Below are positions 7,215 through 16,150 of a stretch of DNA of 64,000 bases, piece after piece. Source of the DNA: Verrucomicrobiota bacterium. Lineage in GTDB: Bacteria > Verrucomicrobiota > Verrucomicrobiia > Verrucomicrobiales > Akkermansiaceae. A model generated the notes under the pieces. It had not been told where the DNA came from and did not search any database. It saw only the letters and a list, made by a program, of their open reading frames with translations. How positions within the stretch are numbered: position 1 is the stretch's first letter; every line of letters begins with the position of its first letter. The stretch covers positions 84,617-148,616 of the forward strand of contig JAPLUI010000119.1 of NCBI GenBank assembly GCA_026397725.1, written 5' to 3'. The position numbers were made by a program, and so were the translations under genes.

Positions 7215-9746
7215 ATGAAAATTCGTTCATTTTGGGTGGTCATTCCGGCAGTGGTTTTCACGTTCGGCGCATGCGGCAAGAAGGCAGAACCGGTCAAACC
7301 GGGTGAGGCCTCGACGCCAAGCGCAGTGAGTTCGGGTGAGTCAACCCCGGCAGCCCCGGCAGCTCCCGGAGCCCCTGCGGCACCAGTAACCCCGGCCGTA
7401 CCGGTGGCCAGCGCGGCGGCTGGAACTCCCGCCGCTCCGGCCGCCCCGGCAACGCCGGTGGCCCTGGAATTCAAGGCGTTAAGTCCCGATGAGCGTGCCG
7501 CCAAGCTCGGGTTTGTGCGCTACTTGCCGCAGGACACCGAGTCGGTGATTGCGATCTACAACGGCAACAAGATCGCTGATCGGACCAAGGAAATGAAGTT
7601 CTGGAAGGTGATTGAAGAGGGTATCGGGGGAGTTTTTGGCATGCGCATGGGGCAGCCGATGCCGCCAGAGGAAGGGTTTGGCAGGGATGCCGCACCGATG
7701 GATGAGGATTTCGCCATCCCGGAGGGCGAGCAGGAAAAGGCGGCACCCGCTGCGGAAAAACCTCGGGACGCGGCCACCGCTGCGGCCGCCGAGCCAGACG
7801 ACGCCGCTGACGACGCCGCTGACGACGCACCGGTGATGGAGCCGGCAGGCGAGGGGATGCCTGATTCGCCTGCCCCGGGCGATCTGCTCGGCCTCGAAGT
7901 GACGGTTGCCGTTGGCAAGTCGGCTGGCGAGCAATTGACCAATCTGGCCACGCTGAGCAACCGCCTCAGCTACTTCCAAGTGCGGGGCCTGACCAGGGCC
8001 TTGGTGGCCGCCGCCAAGGCCGGTGAACTCTCCGGCATCGAATCAGCCATGAATGACCAGTTCGGCGAAGAGCTGGCCAAGAACATGATCAACGATCCGG
8101 AATCCGGCATCGGCCTCCTCGAACGCTCCAAGATGCCACCGCTCTATGTGGCTTTCCGCACCGACAAGGCCAAGCAGGAAAGCGTGGCCTTGGCAGTGAC
8201 CTCGTTCTTGGGAAACATGGGGGGGGCCGGTGAGGTGGTGGAAGCCGTGGACTTTGAAAATGCGGGGGCCAAGTTCAGCGGCTTCAAGCTGGTTGGCACC
8301 AAAGTGGCGGAGCAGATGGCGTCTGAGCGCGAACAGATGGAAGCGATGCTCGGAGCCGAGTCCGTTGACAAGCTGCTCGCTGCCATTGCCAAGAAGGACC
8401 TCGTGGTTGCCTCCGGCACGCTGGGCGAGTATGTCGTGGTGTTCATTGGCACTTCCGAGAAGGATTGCGGCCTGGTGAACGAGCTGAGCCAGTCCCTGAT
8501 CGGCGGCCCCGCCCTGGCTTTCGCTGATGCCTATGCGGCCAAGGACTTGGCGGCCCTGGTCTTTGGCAATGACAGTATCGCCAAGGCGATCAGCAGTGCT
8601 CAGGGTGGGCTTGCCACCTACACCGGCGGTCTGCGCGATGGCCTGGCCGGCGAGGACGGGCTGGGTGACACCCGCGATCTGGAAGCCTTGCTGCAAATGG
8701 TGGCCGACCGCGAAGCCGCGCTGCGCAAGCTCGGTGGCATGGCAGCGACCGGCACCGTGGCGTTCTTCGAGGATGGGCTCAAGGTCGAGTCATTCGGCGG
8801 CTATGATCCGGGGGCTGTCGATTGGAAGACTCCCGCCAAGCTGGGGCACCTCGGGGAGGCGCCGGACGTGGCGTTTTTCGCCAACATGACCTCCGATGCC
8901 GCCTATGACGAAAAGGCCCGCGCCTACTTTGAAGCGTTGGTGGAAACCGCCTACGCCACGGCCATGAGAATTTCGGAACTGCCCATGGAGGAGGAGCAAA
9001 TGAAGGAGTTCAAGGCCATGGCCACCATGTTCAACGAGAAGTTCCGCGGCGATGCCGTCGCCCTGTGGGATGCCCTCAAAGGCGATCTCGCCGCCGGCCT
9101 CGGCCAGGAAACCGCCATCATCGTCGATCTCAAGGGCACGGTGCCAGCCATCCCCGGCATCCCGCAGTTGCTCGTTGACAAGGGCCGGTTCCCGCGGGCC
9201 ACCGTGCTGGCCCCGGTGACCGACCGCACGAAGCTGGCATCGTCCTGGACGAAGATGAACGAGGTCTGCACCAGATTGCTGGCCAAGGTGAGCGAAGTGG
9301 CGGGCAAGGAGATCCCGATGCAGCGGCCGATGAGTTCGGAAAAGGACGGCTACACGACGTGGTACCTGTCCTACGCCTTCCTCAACGATGATTTCGTCCC
9401 GTCGGTGACCGTGGGTGACAAGTGGTTTGCCGCCTCCACCTCGAAGAACCGCGCGCTGGACTTGCTCGGCAATGCCGACAAGGGCACGGCGCCAGGCCGC
9501 ACCGGGCTGTGGCTCAAGATGGACTTCAAGGCGATGCGGGAATGCGCCGCCGAAACCCTCAAACTGCTCGATGAAAACGCCGTCGCCGTCTTTGGCGAGG
9601 ACAGCCCGCAACTCGAACAATTCAAGGCCAGCAAGGACATGCGTGACAAGCTCCTCGACGCGATGGGCGAACTGGATTCGCTCACCGTCCACAGTCGGCG
9701 TGAGGGCACGGCACTGCGTGGCAGCATCCATTTCAAAACCCGCTGA
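7215..9746 (+). CDS. Large predicted lipoprotein, function unknown
   Basis: 843 residues from the ATG at 7215. Residues 1-20 form a lipoprotein signal (MKIRSFWVV...FTFGAC) with a Cys at about position 20 and GKK following. Residues ~30-80 are an Ala/Pro-rich linker (repeated APAAPG/TPAAPA). The body starts with KLGFVRYLPQDTESVIAIYNG and contains an acidic spacer (AADDAADDAPVMEP). Its overall build resembles Verrucomicrobia proteins of the DUF3352 type (exported, alpha/beta, no catalytic motif), but this is only a pattern resemblance. It is followed after 85 bp by a membrane VWA protein on the same strand, so the two may act together in the periplasm. Confidence 0.8.
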   Translation: MKIRSFWVVIPAVVFTFGACGKKAEPVKPGEASTPSAVSSGESTPAAPAAPGAPAAPVTPAVPVASAAAGTPAAPAAPATPVALEFKALSPDERAAKLGFVRYLPQDTESVIAIYNGNKIADRTKEMKFWKVIEEGIGGVFGMRMGQPMPPEEGFGRDAAPMDEDFAIPEGEQEKAAPAAEKPRDAATAAAAEPDDAADDAADDAPVMEPAGEGMPDSPAPGDLLGLEVTVAVGKSAGEQLTNLATLSNRLSYFQVRGLTRALVAAAKAGELSGIESAMNDQFGEELAKNMINDPESGIGLLERSKMPPLYVAFRTDKAKQESVALAVTSFLGNMGGAGEVVEAVDFENAGAKFSGFKLVGTKVAEQMASEREQMEAMLGAESVDKLLAAIAKKDLVVASGTLGEYVVVFIGTSEKDCGLVNELSQSLIGGPALAFADAYAAKDLAALVFGNDSIAKAISSAQGGLATYTGGLRDGLAGEDGLGDTRDLEALLQMVADREAALRKLGGMAATGTVAFFEDGLKVESFGGYDPGAVDWKTPAKLGHLGEAPDVAFFANMTSDAAYDEKARAYFEALVETAYATAMRISELPMEEEQMKEFKAMATMFNEKFRGDAVALWDALKGDLAAGLGQETAIIVDLKGTVPAIPGIPQLLVDKGRFPRATVLAPVTDRTKLASSWTKMNEVCTRLLAKVSEVAGKEIPMQRPMSSEKDGYTTWYLSYAFLNDDFVPSVTVGDKWFAASTSKNRALDLLGNADKGTAPGRTGLWLKMDFKAMRECAAETLKLLDENAVAVFGEDSPQLEQFKASKDMRDKLLDAMGELDSLTVHSRREGTALRGSIHFKTR

Positions 9747-9831
9747 AGATTTCCGCTGGCCCATCCTGACTTATCGTGATGAAATCCCGCCGCAGGACTA
9801 ATATCCGGCGGCCCTCGTTCGTTCCACTGCG

Positions 9832-10911
9832 ATGCCAACCCAACAAAAATTCAATACCGTCGCCGTGCCGGTGGTTGCTGAGAACTCCCAGGTAGAGGCG
9901 CTGGTGGCACATCAGCGCAGGCAGGAGTTCATCCAGTCGCTGGTCGTTGCCCTCATCACGGTGGGTTTGATGTGTGTGGTGTTGTGGTTGATTGTCATCC
10001 TGCCTTTGTTCAAGGAAACTCCGGTGATCGTCACCTATCAGGAACCGCCGCCACCCAAAGAGGACCCCCATGATCGACCGGACCTGGCCAGAGGGATGCG
10101 GCCCAAGCCTGCCAACTCCAGCTCCGCCAGAGCGCGGGTGCTCGCGGCGGCGGCGACCGGGCCCATCGCCGTGCCGATGCCGGAATTGCCCGATCCCACC
10201 GGCCCCTTCGGCATTGATGACGACTTCAACGCCGGCTTCGGGGCGGGCGATGGCGATGGCGACGGTGGCGGCGGGTCATCGTTCTTTGGTACCGCGCGGC
10301 CCGGCAAGCATGCGGTTTACATTGTGGATTTTTCCCTCTCGATGTCCTCGGATGTGGCCAAGGGCGGGACCCGCATCGAGGCACTCAAGAAGGAAATGGT
10401 GCGCTCCATCAAGGCCCTGAGCGAGAAGATGAACTTCACCGTGATTTTCTTCTCTCACAATGCCTGGAGCATTGATGCGCCGGGGGCCAATCCCGCCGAT
10501 CGGGGGTGGAACGGGTTGGGCGCCACGCCGACGGTTGCCTGGTATCCGGCACTCCCCAAGGTGAAGGATGAATTCCTCGCCAAACTCCAGGGCATGCAGG
10601 CGCAGGGGAATACCAGTTGGTACCCGCCGCTCAAGATGGCCTTTGCCATGATGCCCCCGCCCGACACCGTGTATCTGCTCTCCGACGGCGAACCGCGCGA
10701 CTACGATCAGGTGATGAACGAAATGAGCGAAATCAATCGTCACAAGGTGCCGGTGGACACCATCGCCTTCGAGCTGCCCGGCACCCCGGCCCGTTACATG
10801 AAGGACGTGGCCAAGGTCACCGGCGGCAATTTCACCATGGTTTACAAAGGCAAGCTCCTCAGCGGCAGCGCGGCGGATGACCTCACCAAATCCTCGTTTG
10901 ACGGCAAGTAG
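9832..10911 (+). CDS. Membrane-anchored von Willebrand factor A domain protein
   Basis: 359 residues. One transmembrane helix spans about residues 37-60 (LVVALITVGLMCVVLWLIVI). A Pro-rich stretch (TYQEPPPPKEDP) and a Gly/Asp-rich flexible linker (GAGDGDGDGGGGSS, ~138-150) follow. The VWA domain starts at ~160, with the MIDAS motif D166-F-S168-L-S170, a later Thr (GNTSWYPPL) and LLSDGEPRD. The domain lies outside the cytoplasm if the N-terminus is inside. The TM + Pro-rich + Gly-rich + VWA layout occurs in Verrucomicrobia/Planctomycetes proteins that resemble TonB-like energy-coupled envelope proteins. The partner is unknown. trmO starts 13 bp downstream. Confidence 0.85.
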   Translation: MPTQQKFNTVAVPVVAENSQVEALVAHQRRQEFIQSLVVALITVGLMCVVLWLIVILPLFKETPVIVTYQEPPPPKEDPHDRPDLARGMRPKPANSSSARARVLAAAATGPIAVPMPELPDPTGPFGIDDDFNAGFGAGDGDGDGGGGSSFFGTARPGKHAVYIVDFSLSMSSDVAKGGTRIEALKKEMVRSIKALSEKMNFTVIFFSHNAWSIDAPGANPADRGWNGLGATPTVAWYPALPKVKDEFLAKLQGMQAQGNTSWYPPLKMAFAMMPPPDTVYLLSDGEPRDYDQVMNEMSEINRHKVPVDTIAFELPGTPARYMKDVAKVTGGNFTMVYKGKLLSGSAADDLTKSSFDGK

Positions 10912-10924
10912 CGACGGGCTCGCC

Positions 10925-11620
10925 ATGACCATCGATCCCATCGGCGTGCTCCGCTCATGCTTCGGTGGGAAATTCGGCACGCCCCGCCAACCGGGGCTTT
11001 GCCCGAGCGCCTGGGGCACGCTGGTTTTTCATACGGCCTATCGCAGTGAGGAAGCCGTTCGCGGGCTCGATGGCTTTTCCCACCTGTGGCTCATCGTGGG
11101 CTTTCATCAAGCCCTCGCGCAGGGCTGGCATCCCACCGTCCGCCCGCCCCGCCTCGGCGGCAACCGGCGCCTCGGCGTGTTTGCCAGTCGCTCGCCGTTT
11201 CGACCCAATGGACTCGGGCTGTCGCTGGTCCGCCTGGAAGGGATCGATACCGCCGCCCCCGAGGCACCCGTCCTGCTCTTGGGCGGGCTGGATTTGATCG
11301 ACGGCACCCCCGTCTTCGACATCAAGCCCTATCTGCCTTATGCGGAAGCCCCGGCAGAGGTTGCCGGCGGCTTCGCCCATGACGCCCCGCCGCGCTTGCC
11401 AGTGAGCGTCCACCGCAGCGCCTGCGCCGCCTTTGCCGACTTGCCGACCCGGGCCCAAACCCTGATCCGCGAGGCACTCTCCCTCGACCCCCGTCCGGCC
11501 ACCCAAACCGATGACGACGCCCGTGTCTTCGGTGCCGACCTTGGCGGCTGCAACGTCCGCTTCACCATCGCCAACGGGCTTTGCCAAATCGTGGAAATCC
11601 ATCGTGGCGGCGCTCGGTGA
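10925..11620 (+). CDS. trmO: tRNA (N6-threonylcarbamoyladenosine(37)-N6)-methyltransferase TrmO-like
   Basis: 231 residues from the ATG at 10925; an in-frame upstream start at 10877 would overlap the VWA gene. The family (YaeB/TsaA/UPF0066) N6-methylates t6A37 in tRNA-Thr using SAM. The motifs GTPRQPGL, GFSHLWLIVGFH, RSPFRPNGLGLS and DLIDGTPVFDIKPYLPY are the canonical conserved blocks of TsaA domains. The C-terminal ~80 residues match the usual TrmO C-terminal extension. The gap of 13 bp to the VWA gene suggests cotranscription, though no functional link is evident. Confidence 0.93.
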   Translation: MTIDPIGVLRSCFGGKFGTPRQPGLCPSAWGTLVFHTAYRSEEAVRGLDGFSHLWLIVGFHQALAQGWHPTVRPPRLGGNRRLGVFASRSPFRPNGLGLSLVRLEGIDTAAPEAPVLLLGGLDLIDGTPVFDIKPYLPYAEAPAEVAGGFAHDAPPRLPVSVHRSACAAFADLPTRAQTLIREALSLDPRPATQTDDDARVFGADLGGCNVRFTIANGLCQIVEIHRGGAR

Positions 11621-11795
11621 CCGCCGCGGCCCCGGCCTCGCGCATCCCGTTCGCCACCGCGCCCACCGAGCGCCGCAACCATGCGACCATGCACAGCCCT
11701 GTTGGACTATTGGACTACGCCACGAAAGTAATCCATATTCACTTGGCTGCTCGCGGCCGCCAATTTCGGTGGTCTTGCCGCCATTGAGGCAACCG
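11621..11795. other. Short intergenic region downstream of trmO
   Basis: Convergent intergenic DNA between trmO and a small minus-strand reading frame. No hairpin terminator with a T run was identified. Confidence 0.3.
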
Positions 11796-12014
11796 TCACA
11801 ATGGCAGCATCGCGGAATCTTTGCAGTTGGATGTCGGTTTCCGAGATTTGCAGATCCGCAAGATATCGGCCATCTCGCCCGGATACATATATGATCTTGA
11901 TGGGCAGAATATCCTGCGCTGAACCTCAGTGTGGCACTGCTCGCAGCGCCCCGGCTCGTCAAGAATCATCGGATGGAACATGCCGTCGGAAGCTCGCCGC
12001 TTAGGGCGTGCCAT
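11796..12014 (-). CDS. Small Cys-containing hypothetical protein
   Basis: 72 residues. The start codon overlaps the end of the upstream membrane-protein gene by 14 bp in another frame, which suggests translational coupling. A CEQCHTEVQRRIFC segment (C-x2-C...C) could bind a metal or form a small zinc-ribbon, with another Cys pair near the C-terminus. It is otherwise unlike any family I can name. It may be a chance frame, but the overlapping start and Cys spacing favour a real gene. Confidence 0.35.
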   Translation of the reverse strand: MARPKRRASDGMFHPMILDEPGRCEQCHTEVQRRIFCPSRSYMYPGEMADILRICKSRKPTSNCKDSAMLPL

Positions 12015-12447
12015 GGTCTCCTGGGAGAACGCTCTTTGCCTCGACCGGATTGCCTGCTGCGAACATCTGCTTCACCGACTCACGCATCAACACGATGATC
12101 GTGAACACGCCCAGCACCGTGCCAATCGGCGTGAATAGGCACTCGACTCCCGCCACCACCAGACAGAACAGGTAACGCTTCCGCCTCGCGAGGAAGTGGC
12201 CAGCCGCAAGCACGAAACCCGCCAAGGCCCATCCGACGGTGATGAACACCGCCGCGAAAATGACCAACATCCATCCGATGAAGACTGGCGGTGGTTCTCC
12301 CTTGCCCGCAAACTTTTCCGGCGCAAGAATCATAACCAGCCCGAAGATCAGGTGGAATATCGGCAACAGCGCGAACAAGCCGACCAACCCACCGACCACA
12401 TAGTGGAAAATCGAAAGCAGCCTCACCTGGTCTTCATCCTGCGTCAT
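12001..12447 (-). CDS. Small multi-pass membrane protein, unknown function
   Basis: 148 residues with three to four predicted transmembrane stretches: VVGGLVGLFALLPIFHLIFGLVMIL, GWMLVIFAAVFITVGWALAGFVLAAGHF and TPIGTVLGVFTIIVLM. The N-terminus is acidic (MTQDEDQV) and the first helix is preceded by LLSIFHYVVGG. Proteins with this N-terminus and layout occur repeatedly in Acidobacteria and Verrucomicrobia as uncharacterised membrane proteins. The start at 12447 is the first ATG of the frame. No neighbouring gene tells its role. Confidence 0.75.
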   Translation of the reverse strand: MTQDEDQVRLLSIFHYVVGGLVGLFALLPIFHLIFGLVMILAPEKFAGKGEPPPVFIGWMLVIFAAVFITVGWALAGFVLAAGHFLARRKRYLFCLVVAGVECLFTPIGTVLGVFTIIVLMRESVKQMFAAGNPVEAKSVLPGDHGTP

Positions 12448-13411
12448 CGTATCGTCCTTTCAGCCAAGGTCTTGGCGATGGCAGCAGCGTGGTTGGAAGC
12501 GCCGCCTTCGTCCACTGCCGCTGTCTCGTGTCGTTTTCATGGCCCGGCCCCTTGCCTATCACCCATTACCCATCCCGGCAAGACAATTTTCAGAAATGCT
12601 TGCCTGCCCCAGCCTTCGCCAAGCCCGGGCGACCCCGGCCGCTCCGCCAGCCTCTTCCAGCATGTTGCCTCGTCATCGTTTTGCCATCCTCTGCGTGAAT
12701 CCACAATCCAACAGCCGGACCCGTCCGACCCGTCCGACCCGTCCGATTCTTCCGACCCGTCCGATGCTTCTCTCCCAGTGAAATACTCAGAAAAGGACAC
12801 TCGGCATCAGGGGCACGCATCACACGACTGCTACATGCCGTTGTTAGCCGGCCCATGGTATCTGCGGTCTGCTACAATCCACAATCCACGATCCACGATC
12901 TGCCATCTCACCCACTGGGACTTCGTGACAGACGGAGGTGGAGATCCAAGCGGCGGTTTGCCGGACACGGCGCTGGTGGCAGGCGGGGCAGCGGCATGGC
13001 GAGTGAGGGTTGGGAATTGGCCCGGATGGCCTGATTGCAAGGGTTGGCGGTCGGTGGCGCGGACTGGCGAACAGGCTCTGGACTCCTTACCTCCGGGAGG
13101 TGAGCGTGACACTGCGTTAGGGATCGGCGGCGGGAGAGCCTAACAGGGAGTGGCGCATGGTCAGCGCCGTTCCCGGAAAGGTGATTCCCATTTCGTTGAG
13201 CTGCTCGAGGAGCGCGGTCAGGGTGCGCTCAACCACCGGGTGGGAGTCGCGAGGGATTTCGCCGCTCCCTTTGGCGGCGGATATTTTTCTAAGCAAACGC
13301 CAGATGGTGTGTCATACTCGGCGGAGTCGCTGATTGAGTGCGGGGTTAGCGGGCGAGTGCCGGCGACGCGCTGGACCGGCGGTTTGCCATCATCAATTAT
13401 TCAGAACTTGT
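12448..13411. other. Gene-poor region with 9-bp tandem repeat
   Basis: About 960 bp without a gene I can defend. It contains five copies of a 9-bp unit CCGTCCGAC (12721-12765, fourth and fifth copies diverged) and short direct repeats of the type atccacaatcc/gatccacgatcc near 12875-12900. Several frames stay open here only because of the high GC content. Confidence 0.5.
12721..12765 (+). repeat. 9-bp tandem repeat, 5 units
   Basis: Units are ccgtccgac, ccgtccgac, ccgtccgat, tcttccgac, ccgtccgat. A multiple-of-three microsatellite in noncoding DNA; an open frame across it would give an Ser-Asp-Pro repeat, but no gene context supports translation. Confidence 0.7.
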
Positions 13412-14683
13412 ATGAACCACCACCTGCCCACCCTGTGCATGACCGTGCTGAGCTTTGGAATCCCGCTGGTTGCTCCGGCTGCTGAAATCCCGGCGGCGGC
13501 GGCGCAAGCCGTCAACGCGCTCGGCCTTGATCTGTTAGCCAAGGGTACCGAAACCAACGCCAACGCGCTGCTGTCGCCCTATTCCATCCAGTCCGCCTTG
13601 GCGATGACTTATGCCGGCGCGGCGGGAGACACCCGCACCCAGATGGCCAGGGTGTTGCATTATCCGGCGGACGAGGCGGCGGTGCACCAGTCCTTCAGCG
13701 GCTTGCAAAAGGCCCTCGAAGAGGTGGCGAAAACCACTGCGGAGCGCACCAAGAATGCCGCGCAAAGGGGCGGTCCGAGCGAGCCGATCCTGCTCACGGT
13801 GGCCAACCGCTTGTTTGGTCAGAAGGGTTACGAATTCCGTCAGGCCTTCCTGGGTTTGACCAAGGACAGTTACGGCGCGCCCCTGCAAATGATGGATTTC
13901 ATCGGCAGTGCCGATCAGGAACGAATCAAGATCAACGGCTGGGTGGAGGAACAGACGCACCAGCGTATTTGCGACCTGATTCCCGCCAACGGCTTGACTG
14001 AGGACACCCGCTTGGTGCTGGTCAATGCCATCTACATGAAAGCCCCGTGGGCCGAGGAATTCCCGGATGGTGCCACGAAGCCGCTGCCGTTTCAAGTCAA
14101 GGGCACCGAAGCTCACAACGTGCCGACCATGTTCCGCCTGGGGCACCTGGGTTACGCCAAACGCGAGGGCTATCAGGCCATCACGGTTCCCTACGTTGGC
14201 GGCGACATGCAGTTGCTCGTGTTGCGGCCCGACGCCAAAGACGGACTGGCGGCAGTGGAAGCCAAGCTCACCCCGGAAATCCTGGGCGGCTTTGCCAATG
14301 CCGGCAGTGCCGAACTGAAACTCTATCTGCCCAAGTTCAAAATCGAGCCGCCCTTGTTCAAACTCGGCAAGGTGCTGCGCACGCTGGGCATGGCCAGCGC
14401 CTTCAACGAACCGAAAGGCAGCGCCAACTTCGACCGCATGGCCCCGCGCAAGCCCGACGATTATCTCTACATCTCGGAAGTGTTTCACAAGACCTTCCTG
14501 GCGCTCGACGAAAAGGGCACCGAGGCGGCCGCCGCCACCGCCGTGGCCATGATGCGAGCCACCGCCTTTATTGAGAAGCCCGAGCCGATAGAAGTGCGCG
14601 TGGACCGGCCGTTTCTCTTTGCGATCCAACATCGCCCGAGCGGCGCCTGCCTCTTCCTCGGCCGCATCACCGATCCCCGCTAG
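13412..14683 (+). CDS. Secreted serpin (serine protease inhibitor family)
   Basis: 423 residues from the ATG at 13412, with a signal peptide of ~24 residues (LVAPAA cleavage region). The serpin core is complete: NALLSPYSIQSALAMTYAGA (helix B start), the shutter/strand region LVLVNAIYMKAPW, and the C-terminal RPFLFAIQHRPSGACLFLGRI block. The reactive-centre loop starts at about residue 366 with E-K-G-T-E-A-A-A-A-T-A, the classic inhibitory hinge (Gly at P15, Thr at P14, alanine run P12-P9). By spacing the scissile bond would be near Arg382-Ala383, so P1 is Ala or Arg. The loop is longer on the prime side than in alpha-1-antitrypsin. It probably inhibits a secreted serine or cysteine protease. 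Confidence 0.95.
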   Translation: MNHHLPTLCMTVLSFGIPLVAPAAEIPAAAAQAVNALGLDLLAKGTETNANALLSPYSIQSALAMTYAGAAGDTRTQMARVLHYPADEAAVHQSFSGLQKALEEVAKTTAERTKNAAQRGGPSEPILLTVANRLFGQKGYEFRQAFLGLTKDSYGAPLQMMDFIGSADQERIKINGWVEEQTHQRICDLIPANGLTEDTRLVLVNAIYMKAPWAEEFPDGATKPLPFQVKGTEAHNVPTMFRLGHLGYAKREGYQAITVPYVGGDMQLLVLRPDAKDGLAAVEAKLTPEILGGFANAGSAELKLYLPKFKIEPPLFKLGKVLRTLGMASAFNEPKGSANFDRMAPRKPDDYLYISEVFHKTFLALDEKGTEAAAATAVAMMRATAFIEKPEPIEVRVDRPFLFAIQHRPSGACLFLGRITDPR

Positions 14684-15242
14684 GTGCCACCCCCCGCCGA
14701 GTCCTGCGGGGACATTCGTGTCATATGAAGGCATGACTGCCAGGAATTTGCTTTTCCAAGAATTTCCTCAGACGGGCTCCAAGTGTTGGAAAGGTGCGCG
14801 AGAGCCCATCGACCGCGGGGCGCCCGATGGGCTGAGGTTGAGGTCAGGGCGCAGGCTTCGTGACCCAGACCATCGGTCTCACGGATGCCGCAGGCGCAAG
14901 AACAAGCCACCGCCGAAGGAGGTATCGACCTGAGCCTGAGATGCGATGGGGACAGGTGCTATGGCAGAGATTCTTCTCGCCATTTCACGGAGGGGTGGTA
15001 GGCTTTGGGCATGATTCCGCCATCCCGGCTTTCTCGATCCCGGATAGCTCCGGTACCGTGCCGGCGGCCGTTGAAGCGGCGCGGATGCGGGGGAGCTTGG
15101 GCCTGGTCTTGCTCAGGTTTCCGCTCCAACCACAGACTTCCTGACCTCAGCTTTGAATTGCCGCGGAATTGACCGACAATGCCGGAAAATGACATGGCAC
15201 TCTTCCTTCCGACAAGCGTTGGGGTATGACGGCCCAAAACCA

Positions 15243-15413
15243 CCACGGATTACGGGATTGCGCAGATTACACGGATTGAAGAAATGCCTTATGTAATTCG
15301 TCGGACCGAAGCATCAGTCGTTTATTTCTCCCGATCCATCCCCCCATGTCCCGCCTTCATCCCATCCCTAATTCTTAATCCGTGCAATCCGTGTAATCCT
15401 CTTCATCCGTGGT
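15243..15413. repeat. ATCCGTG-type inverted repeat pair (copy 1)
   Basis: The left arm (ccacggattacgggattgcg and following, to ~15283) and the right arm (15375-15413, aatccgtgcaatccgtgtaa) are reverse complements with a few mismatches, about 90 bp apart. Both arms are made of the unit ATCCGTG(C/T)A. The same design recurs at 40410-40496. This is a dispersed repeat class seen in several Gram-negative phyla; the function is unknown. Confidence 0.6.
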
Positions 15414-15490
15414 CATCTTCGTCCCGCATTACCATTCAAGCCCGGGAACCGCGCGCAAATGTGCCAAGTCATTTTCCACCGAGATCAGGA

Positions 15491-15532
15491 ACTGTGAACA
15501 GGGATCACATTTCCCTTAACTTGACGCGCATG
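15491..15532 (+). repeat. Truncated TIR element (one end only)
   Basis: The segment ends ttcccttaacttgacgcgca + tg, identical to the right terminus of the copy at 61000-61194, and upstream shows cagggatcacatttccc as in the complete copies. The central palindrome and the other end are absent, so it is a relic. Confidence 0.7.
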
Positions 15533-15913
15533 CCCACCGGGGTTGCGTCACGAAGCCCAGGGTTGCGGCTGCGCCGCTCCCCTGGGTTGCCCGCACGTTC
15601 CCAAACGATCCGAGACGACGAATCCGCCCACGAGGGAACCAGATTGAAAACCGCGGATTACGCGGGCACGGGGCGCTGATCGCGCCGGAATTTCGCTTTC
15701 GCCCGGGGCTTTGTCACAGGCACGCCAGAAGTTGTTGGGCTCGTGGCGGCACCCTCGACAGATGAACTTGTGATATGCCATTGCTGGGCACGTGCCAGAA
15801 CAGGCGCGGGTCGCGCCCGCCATGCTTCACACCACCGGGTTGCCCTCGAATTCCGTGAAGGTGCGCCCTTTGGCCCCGTAAAGAAATAAACCTTACAAAA
15901 TCTGCATGTTAGC

Positions 15914-16044
15914 ATGGAATCAATTTGGTAAAATCATGATAGGGTAAAATCATGAAGAACTGGAATTGTGCTCCCGTTATCGGGAATTCTGCTCTTTTCT
16001 TCCATCATTCTACCCTCCATCATTTTACCCAATTTCTGAATGAT
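15914..16044. repeat. Imperfect long inverted repeat (GGTAAAATCATG type)
   Basis: Left arm 15927-15959 contains two tandem GGTAAAATCATG half-units; right arm 15997-16030 contains their reverse complements (CATCATTCTACC and CATCATTTTACCC). The arms flank a 37-bp loop and pairing extends weakly outward. Locally A/T-rich compared with the surroundings. A folded RNA or DNA hairpin of about 130 nt is possible. Confidence 0.6.
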
Positions 16045-16150
16045 CAAACTTCTAACGCCATGTCTATTTGTTTACGGCTCCTAACAGCCACCAAGGCCGA
16101 AATGATGGCGGGTATGAGTGGTTGCATCATTCGGGAAGAGAGCTTCGATG

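Larger units (their letters stand above)
14684..16150. other. Repeat-rich intergenic region
   Basis: About 1.5 kb with no defensible gene. Contents: a hairpin CCCCGC (14692-14697)/GCGGGG (14706-14711) just after the serpin stop that could end its transcript; paired ATCCGTG-type arms (15243-15283 and 15375-15413); a 42-bp fragment of the TIR element (15491-15532); and a long imperfect inverted repeat (15927-15959/15997-16030). Confidence 0.55.

Noticed and set aside
12721..12765. Possible Ser-Asp-Pro repeat protein
   Set aside because: The 9-bp units keep a frame open, but no start, homology or gene context supports translation.
14940..15246. Open frame of 95 codons on the minus strand in the serpin-transporter gap
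   Set aside because: Low-complexity, charged translation with no family and no start context; lies in a repeat-rich gap.
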